A stretch of 64,000 nt of DNA, taken from contig JAPLJF010000021.1 of NCBI GenBank assembly GCA_026388715.1, positions 36,278 through 100,277 of the forward strand, given 5' to 3'. Of the stretch, positions 27,695-37,542 are shown piece by piece (position 1 is the first letter of the stretch; every line of letters begins with the position of its first letter). The notes under the pieces were generated by a model. It saw nothing but the letters and a program-made list of their open reading frames with translations. It made no database searches and had not been told where the DNA came from. The translations under genes and the position numbers were made by a program. Source of the stretch: Deltaproteobacteria bacterium (lineage in GTDB: Bacteria; Desulfobacterota; Desulfobulbia; Desulfobulbales; Desulfocapsaceae).

Positions 27695-27900
27695 TCAACA
27701 CACCTTGTAGCTATTTAATATTTTTAAAAAAATCAATATTTGATCCTTAACTGTATTCTCAGGCGTTCCATAGAAAGTTTTGATGCGCAGGTCCTGCTTG
27801 ATCCATTAGAAAAAAGCTCCACTTGCCAGCGATACCGGTACTATTCAGCAATAGTCATGACCGGTGGAGAAAAATTGTTGCTTCTGCTCAAGATGAACAT
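27695..27900 (-). pseudogene. remnant of an IS4-type transposase, C-terminal part
   Basis: Read on the minus strand, the segment gives NNFSPPVMTIAE, a stop, YRYRWQVELF, a one-base shift, then KWIKQDLRIKTFYGTPENTVKDQ. This is the conserved C-terminal catalytic part of IS4-family (DDE_Tnp_1) transposases, around the YRxRWQVELFFKWIKQ signature. The amber codon and the missing base make it non-functional. It is a decayed insertion sequence, of which the 5' part has gone; a palindromic element lies immediately beside it. Confidence 0.8.
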
Positions 27901-27921
27901 TGAGCAAGAGACTCATCACTT

Positions 27922-28103
27922 AGAGTTTGTCCGTAAATAAATCTTTGGTGCTTGCATCCGGCTTTTGGCCGTCTTTGACCGCTCCTCAATCGCAAAATCC
28001 TCGCCGTAGCGCTGCTACGGCTGCGGTTTTATTCAATCGTCCCGGCCAAATTCGTCTCAAAATCCGGCGCGATCCCTGAAAAGCTTATTTACGGACAAGC
28101 TCT
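27922..28103. mobile_element. 182-bp palindromic MITE-like element
   Basis: The ends AGAGTTTGTCCGTAAATAA (27922-27940) and TTATTTACGGACAAGCTCT (28085-28103) are 19-bp inverted repeats with one mismatch. Inside there is a perfect hairpin GCCGTAGC-GCT-GCTACGGC (28003-28021) and further dyads, so the element can fold back on itself. It has no coding capacity. Its right end touches the stop codon of pbpC. This is the layout of a non-autonomous miniature element. Confidence 0.7.
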
Positions 28104-30325
28104 TAATGTTGTCTGGCCGTTATTTTGTTCGACTTTTCACTCAAGGCCCGGACCTCGAATCCGACCGCGTCGAGTTCCTTTCCTGTTTTATCTGTGAGCG
28201 TCAGGCGGTGGTGACCGGGTTGAGGCAGCCAGAGGAGCTTGCGGTCTGCCCGTCCAAGAGGCTGGTTGTCCATGCGCCATTGCCATCCTGTCCCTGCCGG
28301 GGCTGAAAGCTGCAGGGGCAGACGCTGGCGTTGCGGCGGAATGTCCGGGTCCAGGGCCAGGATGGCGCCATTGGCCGGATATTCGATGCGGGCCAGGGAT
28401 TGATTGTCGGCGGCGATGATCACCTTCCTTTCGGTTCCAGCCATAAACCATTCCTGACGTGGCGGTTCTTTGGGGGGCTCGAAACGGATGGCGGTTTTCA
28501 CTACCCCTGGCGGTGATTCCGGCGGCTGACTGGCGTGTTTGGGCCGTCCATGGGTCGGGTCGCCTCGGTGCAGCCAGTCCATCACCTCGCGCCAGACCGG
28601 GGCGGCGCCGGAAACCCCGGAGACATTATGCATGGGCTCACCTGCGGCATTGCCGACCCAGACCACCACCGTGTAATGCTGCGAGAAACCTGCGCACCAG
28701 TTATCCCGCATATCCTTGCTGGTGCCGGTCTTGACCGCGGTCCAGTAAGGGGTGGCCAGCCAGGATTCAAGGCCGAAGGTACCGGCCCTGGCACTCGGAT
28801 CGGACAAGATATTGGCCACCAGGAAGGCGGCCTCGGGAGTGAAGGCGGTATGGCTGGTCCCGGCAAAGACCCCGGTGCAACCGTCCCGGGCGCAGGGGGC
28901 AGGTGAGGGCATCGGGTCCGGAGTTACCCGCAGGGGAGACCAGCGGCCGGCGTTGGCCAGAGTTCGATAGGCATTGGCCAGCATCAGGACGGAGACATCG
29001 GCGGAGCCCAAGGCCAGACTGAAGCCATACCAGTCGCCTTCTTCCTTGAGGCAGTCAAAACCGAGCAACTGCAGGCGCTGCAGAAAGGCGTCCGGCCCCA
29101 GGCGAACCAGGGTTTTTACCGCCGGCACGTTGAGCGATCCGGCCAGGGCCATGCGGGTGCTGACCCAGCCCTGATACTGGGGCTCGTAGTTCTGGGGATG
29201 ATAAAGGCCGTTGCCGGTTTCCAGGGTCAAGGGTGCGTCTTCAATCAAAGAGGCGGGGGTAAGGCTGCGGTTTTCAAAGGCCAGGGCGTACAGGAAGGGC
29301 TTTAAGGTCGACCCGGCCTGGCGCAGGGCGGTGACGCCATCCACCTCGGTGGCTGCCGAAAGATCACCGCTTGAGCCAACCCAGGCCAGCACCTCGCCAC
29401 TGGCGTTGTCGAGTACCAGCACAGCGCCATCCTGAGCGTTTTGTTTAGTGAGGTCGGCAAGATGGCGGCGCAGAGATTCGGTGGCCAGGGATTGCAGATC
29501 ACCATCAAGGCTGGAGGTGAGTTGCTGGCCCGGAAGGGTCAGCAACTTATGGGCCAAGTGTGGCGCCCTAGAAGGTGCAGTTTCGCCATGTCGTAAATTA
29601 CCGGTCAAGGCCAACTGAGCCAGGCCGGAAAGATCGGCACATTCGCTTGCCCTGCCCATTTCTGTCAGCAGGGCACAGGCCCGCTTGGTCACCACCTGGG
29701 GCGAAGAGTTGGGGGCGCGGATCAGGGCGGCGGCCAGGGCTGATTCCTGTTCATCAAGACCATCCGGCCATTTACCAAACAGGGTCTGACTCATGGCGGC
29801 GATCCCCTGCTGCTCGCCGCGGAAGTTCACCAGATTCAGATAGGCCTCCAGTATCTGTTTCTTGGTCCAGCTTTTTTCAAATTGGAGCGCCGTGGCGGTC
29901 TGGGATATCTTGTCAAACAGGCTGCGGCGGCCATGGCGTTTGCCTTCTTCGTCCAGTAATCCGGCCAGCTGCATGGTCAGGGTGCTGGCGCCACGGGTAC
30001 GGGTGTTCCGGAAGTTGTTCCAAGCGGCGTTGCCCGCCGCTTTCCAGTCCACCCCGCTATGTTCGTAAAAGCGTTTGTCTTCGGAAATGATCACCGCCCG
30101 GCAAAGGGCCGTGGAGACCTCCGATAGGCTGGTCCACGGCAAACGCCGGATTTGCCGATCGATCCGCAGGCTCTGAAGCTGCCGCCCGTCTCTGGCCAGC
30201 AGCCATGCCTCTGACGGGGTGTATGCCGCTTTGACCTCTTCAAAGGTAGGAAAGGCCAGGGCTGGCAGCGGAGTAAGCGTTGCGGCCAGCAGAGTCAGCG
30301 CTATCCAGACCTTTATCGCGGTCAA
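28103..30325 (-). CDS. pbpC: penicillin-binding protein 1C
   Basis: A 740-residue bifunctional cell-wall enzyme. After a signal-anchor (WIALTLLAATLTPLPALA) comes the glycosyltransferase domain with IISEDKRFYEHSGVDWKA, then the transpeptidase with the SxxK serine in AGSTLKPFLYAL and the KTGTS box (AVKTGTSKDMRDNWCAG). A C-terminal biPBP_C-type domain of about 90 residues closes it. The start is a TTG at 30325 overlapping the stop of the alpha-2-macroglobulin gene by four bases (TTGA). pbpC with such a macroglobulin is a standard pair in Gram-negatives. Confidence 0.92.
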   Translation of the reverse strand: MTAIKVWIALTLLAATLTPLPALAFPTFEEVKAAYTPSEAWLLARDGRQLQSLRIDRQIRRLPWTSLSEVSTALCRAVIISEDKRFYEHSGVDWKAAGNAAWNNFRNTRTRGASTLTMQLAGLLDEEGKRHGRRSLFDKISQTATALQFEKSWTKKQILEAYLNLVNFRGEQQGIAAMSQTLFGKWPDGLDEQESALAAALIRAPNSSPQVVTKRACALLTEMGRASECADLSGLAQLALTGNLRHGETAPSRAPHLAHKLLTLPGQQLTSSLDGDLQSLATESLRRHLADLTKQNAQDGAVLVLDNASGEVLAWVGSSGDLSAATEVDGVTALRQAGSTLKPFLYALAFENRSLTPASLIEDAPLTLETGNGLYHPQNYEPQYQGWVSTRMALAGSLNVPAVKTLVRLGPDAFLQRLQLLGFDCLKEEGDWYGFSLALGSADVSVLMLANAYRTLANAGRWSPLRVTPDPMPSPAPCARDGCTGVFAGTSHTAFTPEAAFLVANILSDPSARAGTFGLESWLATPYWTAVKTGTSKDMRDNWCAGFSQHYTVVVWVGNAAGEPMHNVSGVSGAAPVWREVMDWLHRGDPTHGRPKHASQPPESPPGVVKTAIRFEPPKEPPRQEWFMAGTERKVIIAADNQSLARIEYPANGAILALDPDIPPQRQRLPLQLSAPAGTGWQWRMDNQPLGRADRKLLWLPQPGHHRLTLTDKTGKELDAVGFEVRALSEKSNKITARQH

Positions 30326-32421
30326 TTGCCATCCACCACTACCTTGGCATTGGGCGCTTCGCCAAAGACATCCGGGGCGTACATGGCCTCGACCCGGGTG
30401 GGCGGCAGGCTGAACTCGCCGCTATTGTTGATCCGCACCGTATAGTCGATCTGGAAGTGGCCCTTGGGCGCCACCTCGTAATAGGCCCGAAAACAACCGA
30501 AGGTGCGTTCGACAAAGGTCGGCCACAAACGGCGGGAACGGGTGTCCTCGCCTTGTGTGGCAATGTGGGAATCGCGGCCATCGCCGTCGCCAAGGATTTT
30601 TGCCCCGGCCGGGATGGGGTCGGAAAGCACCACCCAGGTCATATCCTGATCACCATCGACACTGACCGTGACGCGCCAGAGATCGCCCCGGCTGACCTTG
30701 CCCGGGGTTTTCTCCTGGATCGGAACAACCTCGCGGCTGACTTTGTAGCCCATAGCCGTCTGCGTTTCGACCGGCACAGCCGCCAGCAGCTGCACAGTGG
30801 CCCAAGGGCTACCCGTGCCTTCGTGGCTGATGGCGAGCTTGTCGTCGCTGCCGGATGCGGGCCATGCCAGATTGAGTGGCGCGTTTGCCGTGTCCTCCTT
30901 TTCCCATTGCAGTTGAGTACTCTCCTGGCCAAGGGTGGCGCGGGTGATGCCGCTGACCGGCGTGCGTTCAAATTTGCGGCCAAACTGGTCAAGCACCACA
31001 CTGGCCCAGGCATTGGCGGTGGTGGTGAACCAGCGTCCGCGCACCTGACGCTCAATGGCGCCGCGCATCAGACGCGGCATATCTTCCTGCCAGGCCGGTT
31101 CGTCCAGCATGGCCTCGATCAGGCGGAAGGCATTGGAATCGCCGCTGATCATCATCCACCACCAGTAGTCGGAGCGTTCCGTGGTGAAGCTGAGCCGCCC
31201 CCCGGTGTATGCAAGACGATTGCGCAGCTCCTGTTCCGCTGCTGCCAGTCTGGCCTCGCGTTGCGGCATCTCCGGCAACCGTTTTATGACCAGATACCAG
31301 TCGATCAAGGTGGCGGTGGAGAGGCGCATGGGCTCCACCTCAAGGGCAGCGGCAACCCGGGTCGGGGTCTGGCCCTGACGGGTCAGGGCTTCCAGGGTCA
31401 TAAGCTTGCGCGCCAGCAGATCGTCAACAGGAGACCACTGTTTCGCCTTAATGCGCCCTTCTGCAAAGGCCGTCAGTCCCTTGATCATCCGATTTTTGAT
31501 TTCCTCCGGCAGGGTAAAGCCGGAGAGGGCGGCCATGTCGAGCACGTAGGCGGTCAGAGGTACACTGCCTGCGCCCTGGCCGGGAAAGTACCGCGCCAGA
31601 CCATCGCTATCGAGATACGTCGGCAGGTCGGCAACGATGGCCTGCCAGCGTTTTTCATCGTGCAGGCCCACCGCGATTGAGGTCATTTGCTCCAGACAGG
31701 AGAAGGGGTATTCCTCAAAAAAACGTTTCAGCCCCGGTGGCGGGGTCGAGAGTTTGGCAGCCAGGCCAATCTCCAGGCCACCCTTTCCGGGCAGGGCACC
31801 GACCGGCAGCATGACCGGCGCTTCATACCTGCCTTCGATGCGGGTGAAGGTGGCTTGCCGCACCGTGACCGGCACCGCCGGGGTCACCTGCTGGGTAATC
31901 TTCAGCTGATCGTGTGCCGCCTTGCCGCCTTCCTCCTTGGCCTCGAACTCCCAGACCATCTGCGTGGCACCTTCTGGGGCCGCGGCCGTCCATTCAACTT
32001 CGGCCGCCCCCTCCGGTTCCAGTTTCACCTGACGTGGTTCCAGGGGTTTGTCTCCCGCCTTGGCCGACACGGCAACCGTCATGGCCTTGGCGGTACTGTT
32101 GCGCAGGGTGAGCAGGCCCTGGAAGCTGTCTTTTTCCCGGACCATGGGCGGCAGGCCCGAGATCAGCTGCAGGTCCTGGGTAGTGCGCACCGAGGTGGAG
32201 CCGGTACCGAACAGGGCCGTACCGGAGGTGGCAACCCCCACCAGTTTGAACTCGGTGAGTGAGTCGTTCATCGGCACCTTGAGGGTGGTGCTGCCATTGG
32301 CATCCAGCTTGACATGTGGATTCCAGGTGAGCAGGGTGTCAAAAAGCTCCCGCGCCGGACCGCGTCCACCACCACCGCCGGCAGGCAGGGCCTTTTTGCC
32401 GAAATGGCGTTTGCCGATCAC
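30322..32421 (-). CDS. alpha-2-macroglobulin (YfhM type), C-terminal part after an amber codon
   Basis: The reading continues in the same frame directly behind the amber codon at 32422-32424, for 699 codons. It begins VIGKRHFGKKALPAGG and GRGPARELFDT, then holds the thioester-type motif SCLEQ in FFEEYPFSCLEQMTSIAVG and the helical thioester domain. It ends at the pbpC start. No ribosome binding site precedes the first GTG, so it is more likely the interrupted second part of one protein than a separate gene. The full product would be a periplasmic, host-protease-trapping-like protein of 1,896 residues. Confidence 0.8.
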   Translation of the reverse strand: MIGKRHFGKKALPAGGGGGRGPARELFDTLLTWNPHVKLDANGSTTLKVPMNDSLTEFKLVGVATSGTALFGTGSTSVRTTQDLQLISGLPPMVREKDSFQGLLTLRNSTAKAMTVAVSAKAGDKPLEPRQVKLEPEGAAEVEWTAAAPEGATQMVWEFEAKEEGGKAAHDQLKITQQVTPAVPVTVRQATFTRIEGRYEAPVMLPVGALPGKGGLEIGLAAKLSTPPPGLKRFFEEYPFSCLEQMTSIAVGLHDEKRWQAIVADLPTYLDSDGLARYFPGQGAGSVPLTAYVLDMAALSGFTLPEEIKNRMIKGLTAFAEGRIKAKQWSPVDDLLARKLMTLEALTRQGQTPTRVAAALEVEPMRLSTATLIDWYLVIKRLPEMPQREARLAAAEQELRNRLAYTGGRLSFTTERSDYWWWMMISGDSNAFRLIEAMLDEPAWQEDMPRLMRGAIERQVRGRWFTTTANAWASVVLDQFGRKFERTPVSGITRATLGQESTQLQWEKEDTANAPLNLAWPASGSDDKLAISHEGTGSPWATVQLLAAVPVETQTAMGYKVSREVVPIQEKTPGKVSRGDLWRVTVSVDGDQDMTWVVLSDPIPAGAKILGDGDGRDSHIATQGEDTRSRRLWPTFVERTFGCFRAYYEVAPKGHFQIDYTVRINNSGEFSLPPTRVEAMYAPDVFGEAPNAKVVVDGN

Positions 32422-35400
32422 CTACGACTGGGCAGTGGCGGTTTCCACCTCATAACCGCGCTTTTGCATCATGGCTTCCAGCAGGTCCCAGCTCTTGTTG
32501 GGCCTGAGCTCCAGCAGGGCCTTATCTACCGCGGCAAAGGCCACCTCGCTACCGGCCGGTGCCGGTTTGCCATCGGGGGTGGTCACCTTGAGCCGCACCG
32601 TGGCCTGTTCCCGGGGCTGATAATTGGCCTTGTCGGCAGTTACCTCCACCTGGAGTTTAAAACCTTCAGTGCCGACGCCGATTTCCGCCAGCCCAATCCG
32701 GTAGGCGGGCTTGGCCAGATCAACCATGGCCGTCGGCTGCTGCGGGTTCCACCAGTTTTTAAACCAGCTTGCCGGCTCCCGCCAGCCCCAGTGAAAGAAG
32801 GAGTACCATTTGAGAGGCTGTACCCGGCCCCGGACCACCAGCACCGAGACAAAAACATTGGGCCCCCACTCGGTCTTGACCGGCAGCTTGACTGTCGGGT
32901 TGAAGCGCGAAAGCGGCTGGACAAAGGTGTCAATAATCCCCCCGGCCTCAACTGAGATCAGGGCCGTGGCCTCGGTAAAGGGGGTGTGCACCTGAAAAGC
33001 GGCGGTCTCGCCCGGCTTGTAGCTGCGCTTGTCAGGAATAACGTCGATCCGGTCCTGGTTGCCGGCGGCAAACCAGGAGTCGCCGTTGCCGCTGACCCAG
33101 TAGCTGTTGCCGGCCCGGGCTATGTTGCCGTTATTGTCCCTGGTTTCCGCCAGCAGATGGATGCTGCCGGGATCGGTTGATTTCGGTTCACATAAAAACA
33201 GCCCTCTGCTGTCGGTGCGGCCGCTGCACACCTCTCCCAGATCCACAAACTCGGAATGATGCTCATAGGCATAAAAGCCGCCCACGATCCGGCGGCGGTG
33301 GCTGTAATCGATCTGCCGCCGGGCCACAATGCTCACTTGTTGGTCAGCCACCGGCTTGCCGGTGGTGTCGAGGGCGACAGCTTTCACTTTGATGCTGTTT
33401 TCTTTATTGCTATCCTCCTCATCGATCTTGAGGCCCAGCACCACCGAGGCGGGCCAGAGTTCCACCTTGCCGCTGATGGTCTGGGTCTCACCATTGGGAT
33501 CGGTAAAACTCATCTCGGAATAAAGCTCGCTCGGACCTTTAGGTCTCTCCGGCAGGGGAACTTCCAGCTTGCCGGCCCCGGCCTTGTCCAGGGTAAGGGG
33601 CTGCTTGTCCAGCACCAGGTATTCCTGTCTCCGATTACCTTTGATGCCAAAAGCCGAGAATGTTTCGTCGTTGAAATTGACATCAAAGTTGTAATTCTCA
33701 TAATGGGGATAGGTGGGCCAACGGGGCCGCAAGGTGGCGGAGACATTTACTGCCGCTCCTTTGGCCGCTCCTCCATTCAAAAAAGAAAGCCCCAAAGCCA
33801 GAGGCACCTTGCCCTGTGCTATCTGCTTTGCCGGTACGCCTTGCACACTTCCGGTAAACACGGGCAGACGGAAATCCCCGACCCTGAACTCGCCGCTTGT
33901 CCGGGTATTGTGGTTACCACCGGAGAGGGTTACCTCATAGGTGCCGCGTTTGGCAGAATTGGGAATTTGCCAGGTGCTGACCGCGCTGCCCTGATTGTCC
34001 CAGACCAGGGGCTGGGAGAATTCGGTGCCGTCTGAGTGGCGGATGGTGAGCTTGTCGGGCAGGTTTTTGGCAGCAGGGAACCCAAATCCTTTGCTGTCGC
34101 GGCTGCGGGCAAGGTGCTTCATCGACACGATCTGACCGGCGCGGAACAGGGTGCGGTCAAAGACGGTATGGATTGAGAATTCGCTCTGGTTGCCCCAGGT
34201 TTCAACCCCGAATCGCCAGGGCTCGATGCCTTCGTTCCAGTCTGAGCGTACGAAGCTGAAGTCCTCGCCAAGACGGGCGCTGGCGAAGATGAAACTCCCC
34301 CCCTCGCAGGATGAGCTGTAGAGCGCCTGATCAATGTGAGCCCGGCCCAGGCTGTCGGTCTTGCCGTGCCATTGCTCGTGGCCGTCGCAGCTTGAGACCC
34401 GCACCTCGGCATTGGCCACGGGCTTGCCTGTATCCAGGGCAGTGACCCAGACCAGGGCGTTGTCTTTCCCGTGTTTCAGATGAACTGCCAGATTGGTGAC
34501 CAGCACCGCGGCCCGCATGTACATGGGCTTGGGGGTGGAAAGCAGCGATGCGCCCAGCAGTTGGCTTTCGATTTCAACGATGTGGTAGCCGGGTTTTTGC
34601 AGCGGGATGCCCACCACCTCAAATTCTTTGCCGCCGCCCGGTTTGGGCAGTTCCTGCCGGGTGATACCGGGGCGCTGGTCAAGGAAGGAAAGCTCGCGGG
34701 CGTAGTAGGGGTCTTCATAGTCCACCATTTCGCCATCGCGTTCAACTTGCACCGTCTGGGTCTGGCTTTCGAATTTGGCCAGCTCCAGAATGGCGGTGAT
34801 CACATCGCTGTCCTCGGTCAGGCGCAGGTCGGCAAGGTTGTGACTGCCGGGAAGACGCAGGTCGGTGGTGGCGAGTTTGGGCTCAACGTTGCGCAGGGTT
34901 ACCGGCAGCAACCCGCCCTCCTTCAACTCGACAATACCGAAATCGCCGGGGAATTTTGCCAGCGGCGGCAGCTCGGCGGTACGGAACTTGAGGGGGAACT
35001 TGTCGGCGTTAGCCAGGGGACGACCGGCCTCATCCTTGAGACCGGCAGGGAGTTCCAGGGTCAATTCGGCGTTTGGTGGCAGGGGGCCGGGAAAGTTGAG
35101 GGAAGTGGTCATGTTTTCCCGCAGTCTATTGTCCTTGTCAGGATCGCTGGGGCTACGAACTCCTGCCGGAGTCAGAAGCCTGGCTTCTTGCAGAAGCTTA
35201 ACATCGGTGTGGGCCGTAAATTCCACGCGCAAACTGGACAAGGGCGAACAGGGCGCCCCTGCCTTTTCCCTTTCGCAGGTCATGTCGGCGCGGAATGGCT
35301 CGCGTACGGTATAGACGAAGCTCTCCTGCTTTTGCGATTTGACGCCGTTTTCCGTTTCTACGTCCTTGCCCCAAACCAGTTTCATCTTCGCCCCTGGCGG

Positions 35401-36012
35401 CAAACGTTCAGTACAGCTCACCACCAACGCTTCACTCCCGAACTTTTTATGAGCGCTGGCGAGGATTTCCCGGCGTTGTGATTCAGCCACAAGGCGCACC
35501 GGAATACGGTTGCCAACCCCATCCGCTTCGCACCAGATCGATTTTTCCACTGAGGCGGTGGTGGGAAGAAGGCCGCCACCGACACCGATAATGAAGGCCT
35601 GATCCTCCTCCACCTTTGATTCCGGCCGGGGCAAGATGGAGCGGGGCCAAGGTCCGGGAGCGAAAAACTCGTAGCGGTTCTTGCCGCTGAGCGCTTCGCC
35701 GTTCAAGGCGACAAGGTCGGAACGCAGGACGAACTCGCAGTGTTCCCCGCTCTGTAAAGGGCGCTTCATCTGCCAGGCCCAATTGCTGGCGTCAACCCAG
35801 CGGCCTTCGCCGCCGACGTTGCCGCAATTCACCACAAATGGCGCCGGGGCATTGGTGTCACCCAGCTTCACCATCTCGGTGCTGAATTGGACCGAGACCC
35901 TAGTCTGCTGGTCAATGCGCCCCAGTGGTGAAAACTGTTTGACCGTGGCTCCCAGGGACATGCACGGTTGCAGCAGCAGAAAAACAAAAACAAGCCAGGA
36001 TTTTCTTGTCAT
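32422..36012 (-). CDS. alpha-2-macroglobulin (YfhM type), N-terminal part ending in amber codon
   Basis: A 1,196-residue open frame with a signal peptide (WLVFVFLLLQPCMSLGA). It contains several macroglobulin beta domains (for example MYMRAAVLVTNLAVHLKHGKDNALVWVTALDTGKP and DRTLFRAGQIVSMKHLARSRD). It stops at a TAG (32422-32424) after TATAQS, and the next codon begins the rest of the same protein, so the gene is split by one nonsense codon. Combined length (about 1,900 codons) matches this family. It forms a unit with pbpC, believed to protect the cell wall from proteases when the outer membrane is breached. Confidence 0.85.
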   Translation of the reverse strand: MTRKSWLVFVFLLLQPCMSLGATVKQFSPLGRIDQQTRVSVQFSTEMVKLGDTNAPAPFVVNCGNVGGEGRWVDASNWAWQMKRPLQSGEHCEFVLRSDLVALNGEALSGKNRYEFFAPGPWPRSILPRPESKVEEDQAFIIGVGGGLLPTTASVEKSIWCEADGVGNRIPVRLVAESQRREILASAHKKFGSEALVVSCTERLPPGAKMKLVWGKDVETENGVKSQKQESFVYTVREPFRADMTCEREKAGAPCSPLSSLRVEFTAHTDVKLLQEARLLTPAGVRSPSDPDKDNRLRENMTTSLNFPGPLPPNAELTLELPAGLKDEAGRPLANADKFPLKFRTAELPPLAKFPGDFGIVELKEGGLLPVTLRNVEPKLATTDLRLPGSHNLADLRLTEDSDVITAILELAKFESQTQTVQVERDGEMVDYEDPYYARELSFLDQRPGITRQELPKPGGGKEFEVVGIPLQKPGYHIVEIESQLLGASLLSTPKPMYMRAAVLVTNLAVHLKHGKDNALVWVTALDTGKPVANAEVRVSSCDGHEQWHGKTDSLGRAHIDQALYSSSCEGGSFIFASARLGEDFSFVRSDWNEGIEPWRFGVETWGNQSEFSIHTVFDRTLFRAGQIVSMKHLARSRDSKGFGFPAAKNLPDKLTIRHSDGTEFSQPLVWDNQGSAVSTWQIPNSAKRGTYEVTLSGGNHNTRTSGEFRVGDFRLPVFTGSVQGVPAKQIAQGKVPLALGLSFLNGGAAKGAAVNVSATLRPRWPTYPHYENYNFDVNFNDETFSAFGIKGNRRQEYLVLDKQPLTLDKAGAGKLEVPLPERPKGPSELYSEMSFTDPNGETQTISGKVELWPASVVLGLKIDEEDSNKENSIKVKAVALDTTGKPVADQQVSIVARRQIDYSHRRRIVGGFYAYEHHSEFVDLGEVCSGRTDSRGLFLCEPKSTDPGSIHLLAETRDNNGNIARAGNSYWVSGNGDSWFAAGNQDRIDVIPDKRSYKPGETAAFQVHTPFTEATALISVEAGGIIDTFVQPLSRFNPTVKLPVKTEWGPNVFVSVLVVRGRVQPLKWYSFFHWGWREPASWFKNWWNPQQPTAMVDLAKPAYRIGLAEIGVGTEGFKLQVEVTADKANYQPREQATVRLKVTTPDGKPAPAGSEVAFAAVDKALLELRPNKSWDLLEAMMQKRGYEVETATAQS

Positions 36013-36458
36013 GGGCCACCAAAAGGGGAAGGTTGTGCCGTAAAGGTTAAGCCTTATTGGCAGGATCTATGGGGTTAATCGTAAGTTTAAAGAAAGGATA
36101 TCATGGTTGATGGGGCATGTCCAAAAAAGTTTATTCCCTCATCCTGATGAATGTTTTGAAACCGTTCTTCTTGAGCAAGAACAACGATTGGTCTCAATTC
36201 TTGATGGTATTCAGGTTGAAAAGCATGTCAAAAAATCACTCTTTATTGATGGTCTTTATTCGAATGAATCAACGCCGTTTCTTCTCAATCCACCTCCAAG
36301 AACTTACTTTTCAAACTTGAATTCAGATTGCTTTTTTCAAACACACCTTATAAGATGCCTCATTTGTGAAGTGACATATTATGCGTATTGTGGAAAGAGT
36401 CTTTTTTTTTATAACCAAATTTACAACCTTAAATCCCCTGACGTAAAGGTTTTCTAAC
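36013..36458 (+). other. 446-bp AT-rich gap upstream of purM
   Basis: Between the macroglobulin start (minus) and purM (plus). One plus-strand frame is open from 36107 to 36457 (116 codons, starting MMGHVQKSLFPHPDE) but its composition is Phe- and Leu-rich and resembles no family I know; there is no good ribosome binding site. It probably holds the divergent promoters. AAAGG lies about ten bases before the purM start. Confidence 0.35.
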
Positions 36459-37514
36459 ATGACCGATTTGCAACAATCAAAATACAGTGAAGCAGGCGTT
36501 GATATTGATAAGGGAAACGCCTTTGTCAAGGGAATCAAGGATATTGTCGCCTCGACGCATCAACGTGGGGTGCTTAACGATATCGGCGGATTTTCCAGTC
36601 TTTTTGCCATCGATACCAACACCTATAAACAACCTGTTATCGTCTCATCCACCGATGGGGTGGGCACCAAACTTGCCATTGCGGGGCTCTGCAAGAAGCA
36701 TGATACCATTGGCATTGATCTTGTGGCCATGTGTGTCAATGATATCATTGTCGGTGGGGCCAAACCCCTTTGTTTCCTCGATTATTTCTCCATAGGCAAG
36801 CTGGATCTGCACATAGCCACCGAGGTGGTCAGGGGTATTGCCGAGGGGTGCCGGCAGGCAAAATGTTCTCTGGTGGGTGGTGAAACAGCCGAAATGCCAG
36901 GTCTGTATAATGGTGAGGATTATGATCTTGCCGGTTTTGTGGTGGGGATCGTCAATCGCGATGCGATCATTGATGGCTCCGAGATCAAGGTCGGCAACAA
37001 GATTATCGGCGTGGCCTCAAGCGGCCTCCATTCCAATGGATACTCACTGGTCAGAAAGGTCTGTTTCCAGGATCTTGGGCTGTCGGTTGACCAGCAGATG
37101 GCAGAGTTCGGCTGCACCCTCGGCGAAGAACTGCTCCGGCCGACCCGTATTTATGTCCAGGCGGTCCATGGAGTATTAAAACATTATAAAATCAACGGCA
37201 TGGTTCATAATACCGGCGGCGGTTTCATTGATAATGTCCCTCGCATTTTGCCGCGAAGCTGCAAGGCGATCATTGACCGCTCTTCATGGAAAGTACCGCC
37301 TGTTTTCACCTTCCTGAGCGAGAAAGGCAACATTCCGATGGAAGAGATGTATCGCACTTTTAATATGGGTATTGGCCTGATGGCCATTGTTGAAGATGCT
37401 GTTGCTGATGACGTTGTCCATCACTTTGGGGCGCTTGGTGAACAGGCCTTTATCATTGGTGAGATTGTGGCCACGGACAATGATGAAGAGGAGCAGGTCG
37501 AACTGATCAATTGA
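36459..37514 (+). CDS. purM: phosphoribosylformylglycinamidine cyclo-ligase
   Basis: Cytoplasmic purine-pathway enzyme of 351 residues, which converts FGAM to AIR with ATP. The AIR-synthase signature is clear: YSEAGVDIDKGN at the start, SSTDGVGTKLAIA, CVNDIIVGGAKPLCFLDY and VGGETAEMPGLY. The C-terminal domain (about 170-345) has VHNTGGGFIDNVPR. It belongs to the same fold as SelD and ThiL, but the AGVDIDKGN and GGETAEMP motifs are PurM. It stands alone, closed by a strong terminator at 37543-37586. Confidence 0.95.
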   Translation: MTDLQQSKYSEAGVDIDKGNAFVKGIKDIVASTHQRGVLNDIGGFSSLFAIDTNTYKQPVIVSSTDGVGTKLAIAGLCKKHDTIGIDLVAMCVNDIIVGGAKPLCFLDYFSIGKLDLHIATEVVRGIAEGCRQAKCSLVGGETAEMPGLYNGEDYDLAGFVVGIVNRDAIIDGSEIKVGNKIIGVASSGLHSNGYSLVRKVCFQDLGLSVDQQMAEFGCTLGEELLRPTRIYVQAVHGVLKHYKINGMVHNTGGGFIDNVPRILPRSCKAIIDRSSWKVPPVFTFLSEKGNIPMEEMYRTFNMGIGLMAIVEDAVADDVVHHFGALGEQAFIIGEIVATDNDEEEQVELIN

Positions 37515-37542
37515 TTGCAGGATAGCAATACGTTTCCGCTGG

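Noticed and set aside
30280..31680. Plus-strand frame of 466 codons opposite the macroglobulin gene
   Set aside because: Shadow of the real minus-strand gene; no domain, no ribosome binding site.
36107..36457. 116-codon frame upstream of purM
   Set aside because: No recognisable domain, biased Phe/Leu composition, poor ribosome binding site; reported only as gap content.
36459..37514. Possible selenophosphate synthetase
   Set aside because: The fold is shared with SelD, but the motifs YSEAGVDIDKGN and GGETAEMPG are those of PurM.
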